NCBI RefSeq assembly: GCF_001039355.2
Contig: NW_019775429.1
Location: 210,278-274,277, forward strand
Reading direction: 5' to 3'
DNA: 64,000 bases
Source of the DNA: Lingula anatina
Taxonomy: Eukaryota > Brachiopoda > Lingulata > Lingulida > Lingulidae
Below, piece after piece: positions 12,747 to 26,248 of this stretch. The notes under the pieces were generated by a model. The model searched no databases. It worked only from the letters and a program-made list of their open reading frames with translations, and had not been told where the DNA came from. Numbering within the stretch: position 1 is the first letter of the stretch; every line of letters starts with the position of its first letter. A program made the position numbers and the translations under genes.

Positions 12747-15700
12747 AAGAATTGCATGCGTATTATTGTATGGCTAAATCGCTGTTATGACTGAAATAAA
12801 GGTGAAAGAAGGGGGTGGCCCCTATTCAAGAATTTCTGTGAAGAAATTTTCCTTTACGAAATGCAAGTCATACTACCGTGTCCTCTTTGTTTTCAGTGTT
12901 ATATAACCTGACACTTACTGGAGGAATACCCAACCCAACACAGGACTTTGACTTTACCTTACTCAGTGATGGCAATGGAACCTTTAACCTCACAGAAAGC
13001 AGAGCTATAATACTGACCAGACCTCTTGATTATGAAGTCCAGAAAACACATGTGATATTGGTCCAGGCTCGTATGACAAAAAGCAGCATTGAAGATATTA
13101 GTAGTAGAGACTGTGTTGAGACCACAATGGAGATAACAGTGATGGTAGAAGACATTGATGAGTATCCTGTGATGTTTCAGTATTATAGCAAATCTACAAC
13201 CTATGGTGAAAACTTTACCACAGGGATGTCAGATGTAAATGTCCCTATCTACTGGATTGTGATATCTGCAGATACTGAGGTGGGAACATCCATATTTAGG
13301 TTCACAGTAATGGATGCAGATAGAAGCCCCCCTGCAGTGACAGGATTTCATTTACATGGAAACAACTCTGCACAGGATTTCCTAGGAGTGACATCAGAGG
13401 GGGAATTGTACACAACTGATGTTATTCCTGTTAATACATATGTTTGCCCCTTTGGATGTGCTGTGCAGGTATATGAACTCCTTGTCACTGCCTCACAAGG
13501 CTCCCAGGAATTCACATCCAAGGTTCTACTGGTCATCAGGGACGTTAGAGTAAGACTGAAAATTGAAGAACATTCTTACCTCCAATGTCTTCAAATTATA
13601 GATTATATTTCTTCAAATGGGACTTCCATTGTTGATAGTTCTCTTTCTGCATTTGTCAATGACAGTGCTGTATTTTATGTCAATAATTATGAACTTGAGA
13701 TCTATCACTTGAATTATGAGTCCATACAAGAGTATCACCTGCTGCTGAACTGTTCCTATGGCGGTTTCTCTGTTCTTACAGTTCCAATTGTGTTAGAGGT
13801 GCTGGATGTGAATGAACACATTCCAGTGTTTGATCAGAGAGAATGTTATCTAGCAGTTCCAAGAGCAAGCCCAGCTAACACCAGTATTGCTGTGATAAAA
13901 GCAGAAGATGGTGATGACGGTGCCAATCTGGTCTATAACCTCACTGAAGGAAGTTACTATTTTTGGTTGACTGACTGTGGACAATTGCAAACAAAAATTG
14001 AGATGGATTTTATGCCAAATTCTCTTCAAGTTATTGAAGGCAAAGTGAGTGTTTCTGATGGTCTCCATTTCAGTGAGACCATGGTCCATGTCCTTGTGTA
14101 TGCATTGGATCTAGAGTACCACATACCAGAGAACCAAACAGTGGGCAATACTGTGGTTCCTAACTTGTGTGGAAATATGTCAGCTTATGAGTATGCCAAC
14201 TGCAGTATTCTTGACCCAACAGGGACATTTGCAGTACACAGAGGTGACCTTGAAATTGTTTCAGATTTGGATTTTGAGTCAAGGAATACTTACATATTAT
14301 TACTGAATGCCATTGTTGCTACCATTGAAAAGAACATTACTGTCACAGTTCATGTACTTGATGTCAATGACAATCCACCTCTCTTTCTTCAGCAGCAGTA
14401 CAATGTTACTGTTACAAGGGAGACTAACCCGTATACCCTTCTTACCACCCTCACAGCAGAGGATGCAGACCAGGAGCAGAATATCACATACAAATTACTT
14501 GGGAATGACACTGAGAACTTCCTGATAAATAACTATGGTCAAGTGTTCAGTTTGTCATCTATGAACTTTTCCAACAGTTTAATTCACATGGTCAATTTGA
14601 CAGCTCAGGTCACAGATGGTGTCTATACCTCCCATGCATCACTTCTGGTTGTCATTGCTGCAGATCAGTTATATATCAAGGTGCCCGAGGACACCCCAGA
14701 TGGAAGTGTTATACAGCCAAATATCTGCAGTCCAGAATTCTTACTACAAGGAACATGCAGCCTCTCTGGAAATGACTCTACATTTGGACTGGTGGCTGAA
14801 GAGGCCTTGGTGCTGCAGGGTTCATTAGACTTTGAATTAAAGGAGAACTATGACCTTACATTAACTGCAATAACAGCAGACATTACCTGGATTTTACCTA
14901 TACATGTTCAGTTGTCAGACACCAATGATGAAATCCCCTTGTTTCTGAATGAAGACCATTTCTTTGGGACTGTCAGGAACTCATCACCTCCAAATATGAC
15001 CATTTTCAGCATCAGGGCCAGTGACATTGTCAGATCAACACTGGAGTTCAGCCTTGATGACACTGGAGCAGAATATTTCCAAATTTCTCACTGTGGACAA
15101 TTGCAGACCACAAGTTCCTTCCCAGCACAGCTTCAAGCTCCTTTTCATTTTGTCAACTTCTCCATATCTGTCACAGATGGTGTCCATGTCACCACAACCA
15201 TTGCTGGAGTCCTCATTTCTGCTGAGTCATGGCAGGTGTCTGTGACTGAAAATGACACAGAAAATAACTTTGCCCTCCAGAACTTATGTGGAAACCTGAA
15301 CTCACATGGAGGAACTTGCTCAGTGACTTCAGAACCAGAAATACCAGGATTGTTTTACAATGTCTCTGAAAACACTTTGTATCTCAACACAAGATTAGAT
15401 GCCAGAATTCAAAATATTTATGAGGTAAAGGTTCAGACCTCATTGTCACCATTTACACCCATTACAGTTCCAATATCAATCACCATAATTGATGACAATG
15501 ACCATGTACCCCAGTTCACCCAACAGTCTTATTCTGCCATCCTCCGTAATGGCAGCCATGAAAACACCATTGTCTCTGTGGTAGAAGCTGTGGACGGAGA
15601 TCTGGGGAACAACTCTAAACTCCAGTACACAATTATCTCTGACCCTTTGGGCTTCTTGAATATCAACAGCTATGGACAGATTTATACCAGCAGTAGACTT

Positions 15701-18700
15701 AATATGTCAGATGTGATCAGTGATGTTGAAGATCTCATAGCATACACAGTACAGGTTACAGTGGAGGCCAGAGATTTAGGAACACCTCCCAAATATAACA
15801 GCACTACAGTGGATATTATATTCCTTGCTGATCAGTTTGAGATCAACATCAAGGAAAATGTGGATAATATAACATTTGGAAATATAAGTGTTCCTGCTTT
15901 GAGGAGTGTAGACTTTGTTGGAGCACCTGCTGGTATAAGTGTATTGCAAGATTTGACCCACCTTTGGCTTTCAAAAGGGTTGGATTTTGAGCAGAACTCG
16001 AGCTTTCACTTCAGCCTCAATCTTACCCTGGATGACAGCCACTACACTGTACCTGTGACAGTGCATGTCATTGATGTGAATGATGAACCTCCAGAGTTCA
16101 GTGAAAGTGTCTACAACTTCTCAGTGCCAGATGGTGCTAGGTACTTTACAATGATCAATATGACCACTGCCACTGACAGGGATTCTACACACATAACATA
16201 CTCCATAACAGATGTGGAAGATGCCAGGAATTCAGTGAAGGAACTATTTTTGGTGAATGAAGAAACAGGAGCACTGTACACTAATGATCAAATCCGTTTC
16301 AGAAACCTCCATAGAGAAAAGCGCTTCAAGTCAAACAATGACACTTACCTTGAGTTCATGGTATGGGCATCAGATGAGAACTTCACAGCCAATGCTACAG
16401 TCAGAGTGACTGTTCTGAAGTATAATCCTAATTCCTTCAACCTGGAGAACACCACCGAGGCCTTCTTACTGGAAGGAAATTACAACAACTCTTTACATTT
16501 AGTAACCAATAAAACAGCTCGAGCAAATTTCTCTGACTACAACTTTCAAGTGACTGCAAAGCAAGATGAAATGATGTTCTTCATCAATGAAACAACTGTA
16601 AGATTTTTTTCTTGGTACAATATTTTCTGTTTTATCTATTTATGTTAATATTTCAGATGGGATCTTGGTACTGTGCTACTTTGTCAGTCTGTTAAAAATT
16701 TATAGAAAATGATGAAGAAAAAAGATTAACTTATGGTGAATCAAAGTCAAGCTTTGTAAAGCATGCTGCTGTGATTTTTTACGGTATGGTGTATCACAAT
16801 ATCAGTCTATATTCCTTTCATTGTAGTATACTTTACTAAATTCTATTATTTATAGGGATTCATCTATACAAACAAAGTATTTGACAGGGAACAAAATGAC
16901 AATTATATAGTGTATGTGATGGCATTAGAGGAGGAAGTGGATAGCTGTCAATCTGTGGTGAGTGTATTTTATATGTCAGCTGTCAATCTGTGGTGAGTGT
17001 ATTTTATATGTCAGCTGTCAATCTGTGGTGAGTGTATTTTATTGGTCCACTGGTGAGATTACTGCCCTCTAGTAGCCAAAGATGAAATTAATTTTCAGAC
17101 TGATATGACTCATATGACGACAGTGCTAGGTTTCACAGTAAATTTAAAAAACAATATGTCTCAACTTAAATGTTGACAATGCACAGCATATAGATGTTAC
17201 ATATTATGTAAATATGTTTAATATATATATTGTCAGGGGCAGATCCAGAGATATTTTCTGACTCTTCCAAATAATCTCTATTGATCCATCCTCTAATTGA
17301 CCATCTTCCAACAGAAAAAATAGATGCCCATCAATGTATACATAAAAAATGTTGACTGTTGTCCAGAAGACCCAGAGGGCAGCTTCAGTCCGCCCCTGAA
17401 TGTAGATAGTCATGGTGGATTGATCTCCATTATATAAATATACATATATACAGTTTACATGTAAAGTACATCATCACTATCTTGTTTTCCAGGTGATAGC
17501 CATTGTAAATATCACTATCAGAGATGACAATGACAATTCACCTGTTTTCTATCATACCACCTACCAGGGAACAGTACAAGAGAACACAACAGGTGCTACA
17601 GTGGAATTACAGGTATTAATATTAATATAGTAAATTTAGATCATTATGATTTACTCAGTATTATAACATATTGCAGTATGTAAATTAAAATGAAGGATTA
17701 ATGTTAATTGAACTACTTGCATTTAATTAGCTTTTTGTTTATGCCTGCTGTCAGTTTAATAGTTGGTAGAGATGAGATACTTACAGGTGGTATGGACATT
17801 CATGAGTGCACCTCTTTTGTCCAAAAAGCCACTTCCTAAAAAATACATTGTGCGTGCCTCCAAATGACAAGGTGATTTTTTATGGCCACAGATAATGATG
17901 ATTAATTGACTGGTAGTTTACATGTAAAATTGTTTGTCCTAAAGTTTATTGTATTACATATACAAAAATTTTTCTTCAACCCAGAAATTAAAATCAAAGG
18001 AGTTGATAGTACTACAATGTATATTTCATTACTTTGGCAGCCACTCATAGCAGCATCAGACAAGGATATTGGATCAAATGCTTTGATACACTATGCACTA
18101 CTGAATGGGACAGATGCCTTCCAAATTAACAACACATCAGGGGTTATTTGCACCAATGGTATTTTGGACAGAGAGGAGACAGACAGTCACACTGTCCTGA
18201 TATCAGCCTCAGATGGGAAGTACAATGACACAGCAATAGTTAATATTACAGTGGTTGATGTGAATGACAATGCTCCTGAATTTGAGATGGAATTCTATCA
18301 ATTTAATGTGTCAGAAGACCAAGAAGTGGACACAATTATCGGTCAAGTCTTAGCCACAGACAGGGACAGCAGCAGCACCACATCACTGCACTACAGAATT
18401 GCGGAAAATGATGAGAATAGAAATTTCAGAATGAAACACCCATTTGCGTCCGGTAAGATCTGGATTTACAGTAGCCTTGATCGTGAGAAAATCCCAAATG
18501 GCACAATAAAGTTTCATGTCATTGTGGATGATTCAAAGTGCGACTCTTCTCCAACATGTACATCACATTCATCCACTGCCACAGTCCAGGTAGATATAGG
18601 AGATATTAATGATAATTCACCCAAGTTTGACCAAGATGAATACACTGTCTACGTTGATGAGGGTTGGAACGGCACATTTGCTCAGGTCAAGGCCACAGAT

Positions 18701-21700
18701 CCTGATGCAAAAGAAAATGGCACCGTTACTTACTACTTGAGCGAGCCAGACAAACAAGCATTTAAAATAGACTCCACATCAGGAAATATAACAATGCGGC
18801 ACCCTTTTGACTATGATGAGAATCATGCTCTAGATATAAGTTTCAAAGTTTATGCTAGAGATAACGGCAAAGATGCTTGCAATACTAGTGCAAAGGTCAA
18901 GGTCATCATTAAGGACATCAACGACAACCCACCTAAGTTTTTGATTTCAGACATAAGTCTAGCATTACAAAATGGGCTAGTCATTCCCATGGTGGCCCTT
19001 GATAAAGATTCTGGAGAGAATGGAAATATTACATATTCTCTTCCAAGTTACCCGTGCAACATGTCATCTCATGGTACTGATAATCCCTGTAGAGAATGCT
19101 TTGACATTTCAAACACTGCCCTATTATCAGTCAAAGATACATGTATAAAATCCAAAGAAAAATGTAAACATTTTGTTCTCACAGTGGAAGCAACTGACAA
19201 CGGCTCCCCACCTCTTTCTACATGTGCAAACATCACATTTTCAAGTTTAGGTCAAAATGTACCATGCAAATTTGATAACTTGGACTATTACATCAATATA
19301 ACAGAGGAGCAGCACTACCCCTGGCCAGTGATAAATTTAACTTACACCAAATCTAGCGAGGAGAAGAAGTGTAACTTTGATCTGGACTGTGGCTCAGGGT
19401 CCAGGTTTATTATTATCAATAAGACAACAGGAGAAATCCGTCTCAATGGCACACTGGACAGAGAAGACTATTACAACACAACTGGTAAGATGGATGCCAT
19501 GCTGTGTAGTGTACGTGTCAGTGCACCTGGAGAACTCAGCAGTGTGGCTCAGGTAAATGGTGGTTGTAACTGAGTTATTATTTAACTCCTTTCCTCATTG
19601 TGAAGTTTTTTCCTTTTCATTATACCAGTATATTGTATCTCATCTTTGAATATTTGTAATTTATACCACCTCACTGACAGTATGATGATGACTTAGTTTT
19701 GTTTATGACATTATATGTATTCCTCTTTGTATCATCCCTTGGTACGAATCTAGTAGTCCCATCTAAGGAAATATTGTAGACATTTTTAAGTTCTTATTGA
19801 CAGGGACAACACTAAATCACAAAAAAAAAATTCAATTTTATTGCCTCTTGTAAAGTATTTTAACTTATTACTATATTTTAACTTTTGGAATGATTTTTAT
19901 GTATTACTATTCTTTTCTTTTTTTCTATCCACCATATTGTGGTGAATATATAAACAAAAGAATAAATAAGGAAATAATTGATCAGTTCAACTCTTAAAAG
20001 TGACATTTGCCCCCCACTTCATTCTGTACTGTCACTGATATTTTCAGGTACATCTTCATATAAATGACATCAATGACAACACCCCAGTGTTTGACAGTGA
20101 CAGTGTCTTCTGGTCCAGGAGCATGAATGAAAGTTACACTGGACATGTAGTGACCCTCACCGCTCATGATGCAGACATTGGAACCAATCAAATCATAAGA
20201 TATGTTATCAGAGAGCAAGACCCACCAGGTATTGACTTTCAATGTAATACTGGTAATATCATCTTCATATGTACAGCCACAAATCTTAGCTGTACACAGA
20301 CAAGTCAGGGTCTAGCCCTGTTCTAAAAAAATCCATACTTTATAAGTTTGGAGTCAACATGCAATGACTAGTTTAACAATTTTTCATGTAAAGAATAAAT
20401 TGCTTTAAATAGTTTCCTCTACAGTCAGATTTGAAAATGAATCTCAAGCATAGTAAACATGGCATATACTTACAGGCTATAATGATTTCATTTATTGTTT
20501 TCATTCACAAAACATTTTTTTATGTTAAATTTCTTGTTATTGAATTGGATTTCTGCAGGTCACTTCAGCATCAATGCAACCACTGGAGAGATGATGGTCA
20601 CCAAGTCATTTGATAGAGACACAATGGATGACCCTAATGTTAAGATTGTTGTATGGGTAAGTAACAAGATGCAAGTGATTTGTTGTGTTTGATATAGACA
20701 TATCATGGATGACCCTAATGTTAAGATTGTTGTATGGGTAAGTAACAAGATGGAAGTGATTTGTTGTGTTTGATATAGACATCATGAAGATCAAAAATGA
20801 TCTAACATAAATAAGTGGTCTAGCAATTTCCTCCCCTCACAATGGAGGACAACTCTGCTCACGATAGGAGAACGTGTGAGGGGAGGCAATTGCATATATT
20901 ACAACTTACTTGGCTGTCAGTTCTGAAATGGTATTACTCATTGTTTAAGACCATGTTAGATTATTTGTGTTCTTAAATTTCACTTTCAGACCAAATCAAG
21001 AGCACTAGTGGGAGCAGCAGTAAAGATATAACTGTAGAAATCCTGGACATGAATTAGTTATTTTAATATTCATATATATTATCTATTAAGGTAGTTCATG
21101 GTGGTGAGAGGAGTAGTAGTAAATCCTGGACATGAATTAGTTATTTTAATATTCATATATATTATCTATTAAGGCAGTTGATGGTGGAGAGAGGAGTAGT
21201 AGTACAAATATAACTGTAGAAATCATGGACATCAATGACATAGCTCCTGTGATCTTCTGTGTCAGCTGTAATGGATCCCACATTGAACTGAAGGAGAATA
21301 CAACAAATGAAGGCATTGTAAGTAACATATGGATCTTTATAGGGGGGGGGGCATTCAAACTTTTCTTTACTTTTATAAAATACTTGTAATATGTCGTTTA
21401 CTATTTGTTCATTTAATGTCACTTTCATACTTACAATTTTAATTGATTATCTTTATTTGACCACTATGTGTGTTTCATCCCATATTATGTTATCTGAGGC
21501 ATTTGATTATTACCTTTTTTTAAGAAAGAAAGTCATATACTTGTGCTGGTTTGGTTTTTATAAATTATTTTAATACATGTTTTTGGGAGCTTTTTATTCT
21601 GACTGCAGTTTTAAATTAAATTATATTTTGCATATAATAATTGTTATTATTATTGTTGTTGTTGTTGTTGTTCATTTTATTGTAGCTCCTGGTTGTTAAC

Positions 21701-24700
21701 AGCACTGACAATGACATTACTCCAGGGAAGGTGACATATTCTCTGGATACACTTAGTATAACAAGGGGGTTTGTTATTGATGGTAAATATACAAGTTATC
21801 TTCTCATAGCTGCTGGGAGGAAGATGAAGAATGGAGATGGTTCTCGTGTTTACTGGTTAATTGTAAAGAGTATTGTAGAATGTAATGTCAAAAGGTGCCA
21901 CTAATTTTAAAATGCATATATTATATACGATATGAGTGAATACATGTTGGTGATGAGAAAATTAGCACAAATTAAAGCAACATGTTTTTAACAGGGAATT
22001 CACTGAAGTTCAAACATTTTAATTTTTATTAGATGAAGGTCAAACTGAAACATCTAAGATTAACAGCATTCTTCACATTTACAACTTCAGATGTCACAGG
22101 AGAAATTCGAGTGACAAACAACACATTTGACTATGAAGACAAAGCTGATCACTATTTTAATGTAACAGTTTATGCAAATGATGGCACAAATGTCGGCCAA
22201 ATGAAGCTTACTTTGAGCCTGGTGGATATCAATGATAACGCACCTGTCTTTGACCAGAGACGCTATGAGTTTACTGTGCCTGCAGCGGCTAAGGCTGGCT
22301 ACACAATAAACAATGTAACAGCAGTGGATGCTGACAGCCAGTCTTATATCACATACAGTATATCAGATACAGGTCAGTCTTATGTCACATACAGTATATC
22401 AGATACAGGCAAGTCTTATATCACATACAGTATATCAGATACAGTATATCACATACAGTATATCAGATACAGTATATCACATACAGTATATCAGATACAG
22501 GTCAGTCTTATGTCACATACAGTATATCAGATACAGGCAAGTCTTATATCACATACAGTATATCAGATACAGTATATCAGATACAGTATATCACATACAG
22601 TATATCAGATACAGTATATCACATACAGTATATCACATACAGTATATCAGATACAGTATATCACATACAGTATATCATATACAGGTCAGTCTTATGTCAC
22701 ATACAGTATATCAGATACAGGCAAGTCTTATATCACATACAGTATATCAGATACAGTATATCACATACAGTATATCAGATACAGTATATCACATACAGTA
22801 TATCAGATACAGGTCAGTCTTATGTCACATACAGTATATCACATACAGGTAAGTCTTATATCACATACAGTATATCAGATACAGGCAAGTTTTCAGTATT
22901 AGTTTACAGATGGCAGCTAATTCCTGACTGCTTATTTGTCTTTTTATGATATTATAATTGTTTCAGACTATTTTGTATACAGACAAATTTTTAGATGTTG
23001 ATTTTTCAAACATTTTAGAAAGATTACATCCACATTTGAGAAGATCAGGCAGATAAATTTTCAATAGATCTCAGAAAATGTTGAGTCCAAAACCAATAAA
23101 CACCGGGTCACAATTGAGAGAAAAAGAGTTTAAACCTTTCAAACATAATATTGCATTCAGGCCCGTAGCCAGGGGGGGTTCGGGGGGTTTGAAAGAAGCA
23201 CCCCTTTTGCTGGGAGAAGGTCCACTCTGGGTAAAATTTGATCTAGGTACATGAAGTTTTTATGGAAAAAGGTCCACTTTTTCAGAAAAAGAACCCCCCT
23301 TTTGAAATTGCTGGCTACGGGCCTGGCATTTGATATCAAACTAGATGTTGGAATTGTTCACTTCCAGCCTCCTTTGCCATCAATTCCTCCACTGGTTTTA
23401 TCACCAGAGCAGGGACAAATTGCATCAGTGGTAACAACACTTTCAATGTCTCTGCTTCAGATGGAACATATACATCTGTGGCTGAAGTAAGTAATTTTTA
23501 ATGGAATTTTGTACATTTTCCCTTTCTTTTGTTAAAAGCTGACTGGTTGTTACTGTCTAGTGTATACATGTATTTTGTATATTTGTCACACATGTAGGGT
23601 GCTTCGGTCTGTAATGGATACATAAAAAATTCTTCAGTTGAGATATTTGGGTTTGTTTTAGCTTTAATTTTAAGATAAACATCCTGCACATTGTCTGGCA
23701 GTTGGATATACCGTGACATGACTTGGTGAATTATTTCAATATTGCCATATTGCAATGATCAAACTCCTCTTTACTCTATACTTTTATATTTTTCTTTTGA
23801 TAAGATGCTGAACACATCAGTTAATTTCTTTGTATGATATTTATGTATCCAACCATGACTATTTCTAGGTTGTGATTACGGTAACCTCAGAAAACACATA
23901 TCCTCCTGTATTTAACCAGTCAGTTTACAGCTTCACATTGGACAGAATACAAGTGCACAACCATTTTGCTAGTTTAGTAGAATCAGATTTGGTAGTCATG
24001 GCAACAGATGATGATTACCTGGACAACTGTGCCACTCATGTAGATAATAGCAATGGAAAAGTGACTTATTCATTTCAAGATAATCATGGTCAGTGATACA
24101 AGAAATGCCTCAGTGGCCTTTGAGGATATTTACTTTTCTGTGATGATATTTACTGTTCTGGAATTTATGTGAAATATGTTATCAATTAAAACAGTGAAAT
24201 TTTGAATAGTAATCATTACAATTAGCACACTGAAATATAACAAACCTATTTAGAAAAACAAAAACTTTTATTAATGTAAAACTTCAATATTAGACAAAAG
24301 GTAATACATCAATTACATGTTTGCTCACATTTTCAGATTTTTTTCAATAGAGTAATCATGTATGCATTTTTCATTTCAGATATGTTTATTTTTTCAAGTA
24401 ATGAAGCCGGGGTTATTGGAATTCTTAGAAGTGACTTTCTGAAATATGGCAATCCTAGGGTAGCACTGAAAGTTCTTGCTACTGACAATGGAAGAAACAG
24501 AAAGCAGGGAGAGGCCACTGTAGTCATAAAAATTAACAACCAGAAACCAGTTTTCAGCACCAGCTACCTACGGCTTAATTTGTCAGCAAATGCAGTGAGT
24601 AACTAAAATTAGCTCGCACATGTAAATATTCTTAATAACCAGCAATCTGCACAGTACATGTATGTGGATATTATCTTGATTATCTCATAGTCCAAGCACG

Positions 24701-26217
24701 AGGCTATGCAGTATAATGTGTAGTTGAATTTTGAACTATTTATATTGAATAAAAAAAAATAGAATTTACAAAAATTGTCTGCTATTTATGTAGGTTATCT
24801 AGATAACAATATATACCTAGCATTTGTTTTTCTTAATTTTGCATCATTATTGTGCGCCTAAAAACAAAAATATTTGTCCTGTGACTTATAAAATTAATTA
24901 TTATCGAGTTTCATTTGCTACAGATGTATCAGTCAATTGCAAGTAGATCAAAATAAAACTTAGCTGTCCATCCTCATTAATAAGGGTGTAAGTGGCTAGT
25001 AATATTGTAACAATGTATCAAAAACTGTAAACTTAATTCTCTGTGTTATCAGGCTGTCCACACCACAGTGGCAGTGATAGAGGCCGAGGACAGTGATGAG
25101 AATTCTACCACACTCTACAGCCTTGTGGAGGGAGATAGCAAACATTTTCAACTCAAGAACTACACTGGTATTTTACAGTTGACGGAGAAACTGGTTCTGC
25201 AAAATGAAGACTACAATTACACTGTAAGGCCCCATTTAGAATAGGGGACTAACTAGTCTGAGGGTCAAATATGGTGTCCCACTACAAAGCTTGCCATCTA
25301 ATCTGCTAATAGACACTGAAAAGATATCCCATGGGGAAGTATTCAAGTGGACAAGCCATGTTTGACTCTCAAACTAGTTAGTCTCCTCATTCTAAAAAGG
25401 CACTTAGAAGATAGATTGATTCGCTATTCACTGGAAACTTGTCCTTGATTTAATGCTGTGACTGAAACCATCCATAGATAACAAATGTAATAAATTCCAG
25501 GTAAAAATAAGAGCCACAGACCCTGTGTTGAAGGAGGCTGGACTACCTGATGAATACTGCAGCAGTGACCTTGACCTGATTATCACAGTGGTGCAACCAA
25601 ACAAAAACCTCTACTCACCAATATTCCAAAGTAAGTGTTACAATGAACGTGACATTTTCAGGTATTTAAGTTTCAACAGTTTTATTTCAGGGAACTCTTT
25701 TTGAAGAATCATGTTAAAATATAAGGTGATTGTCATTATGTTATGTGAAATTTATATTAATAAAAATTGCATTTTTCATCGTGTAAAGATAGTAAAGAGG
25801 TTGCTTCAAATACAATTTAGCTTTTTTGCTGATATTATTATTTTTCATGTTTTTCATGTCCAATTAAAGGAAGTATTTTATTATGATTCAGAAATCAATG
25901 AGGTGAACATTACCAGCAATGTGAAGGACATAGTTATTCTAAATTTGTGCTATGATGGGACGCTGGGCAGGATCAACGTGACTGCTACAGATGGTGATGA
26001 TCCAGGGACACCTGAAGGACAGATGATTTTGGGTTTGGAAAACACTTTCTCATGTTTCAGAACTAGAAGTGAGGCTGGTCAGGATAAGAACTCAGATTGG
26101 GTTAGTTTTAAGTTAAACCTGTCTATTTTTTTCTTTTTTCGTTGTTACGTTGTATTTATTTATTAGTTTTTAATTTATCTTTAATGATTATTATAATCAT
26201 AAATTTTTGCTGAGCTT

Positions 26218-26248
<31 letters not shown>

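Noticed and set aside
22328-22852. 174-codon frame made of IQYIRY-type repeats
   Set aside because: It is an alternative frame of the minisatellite at 22340-22885 without independent support.
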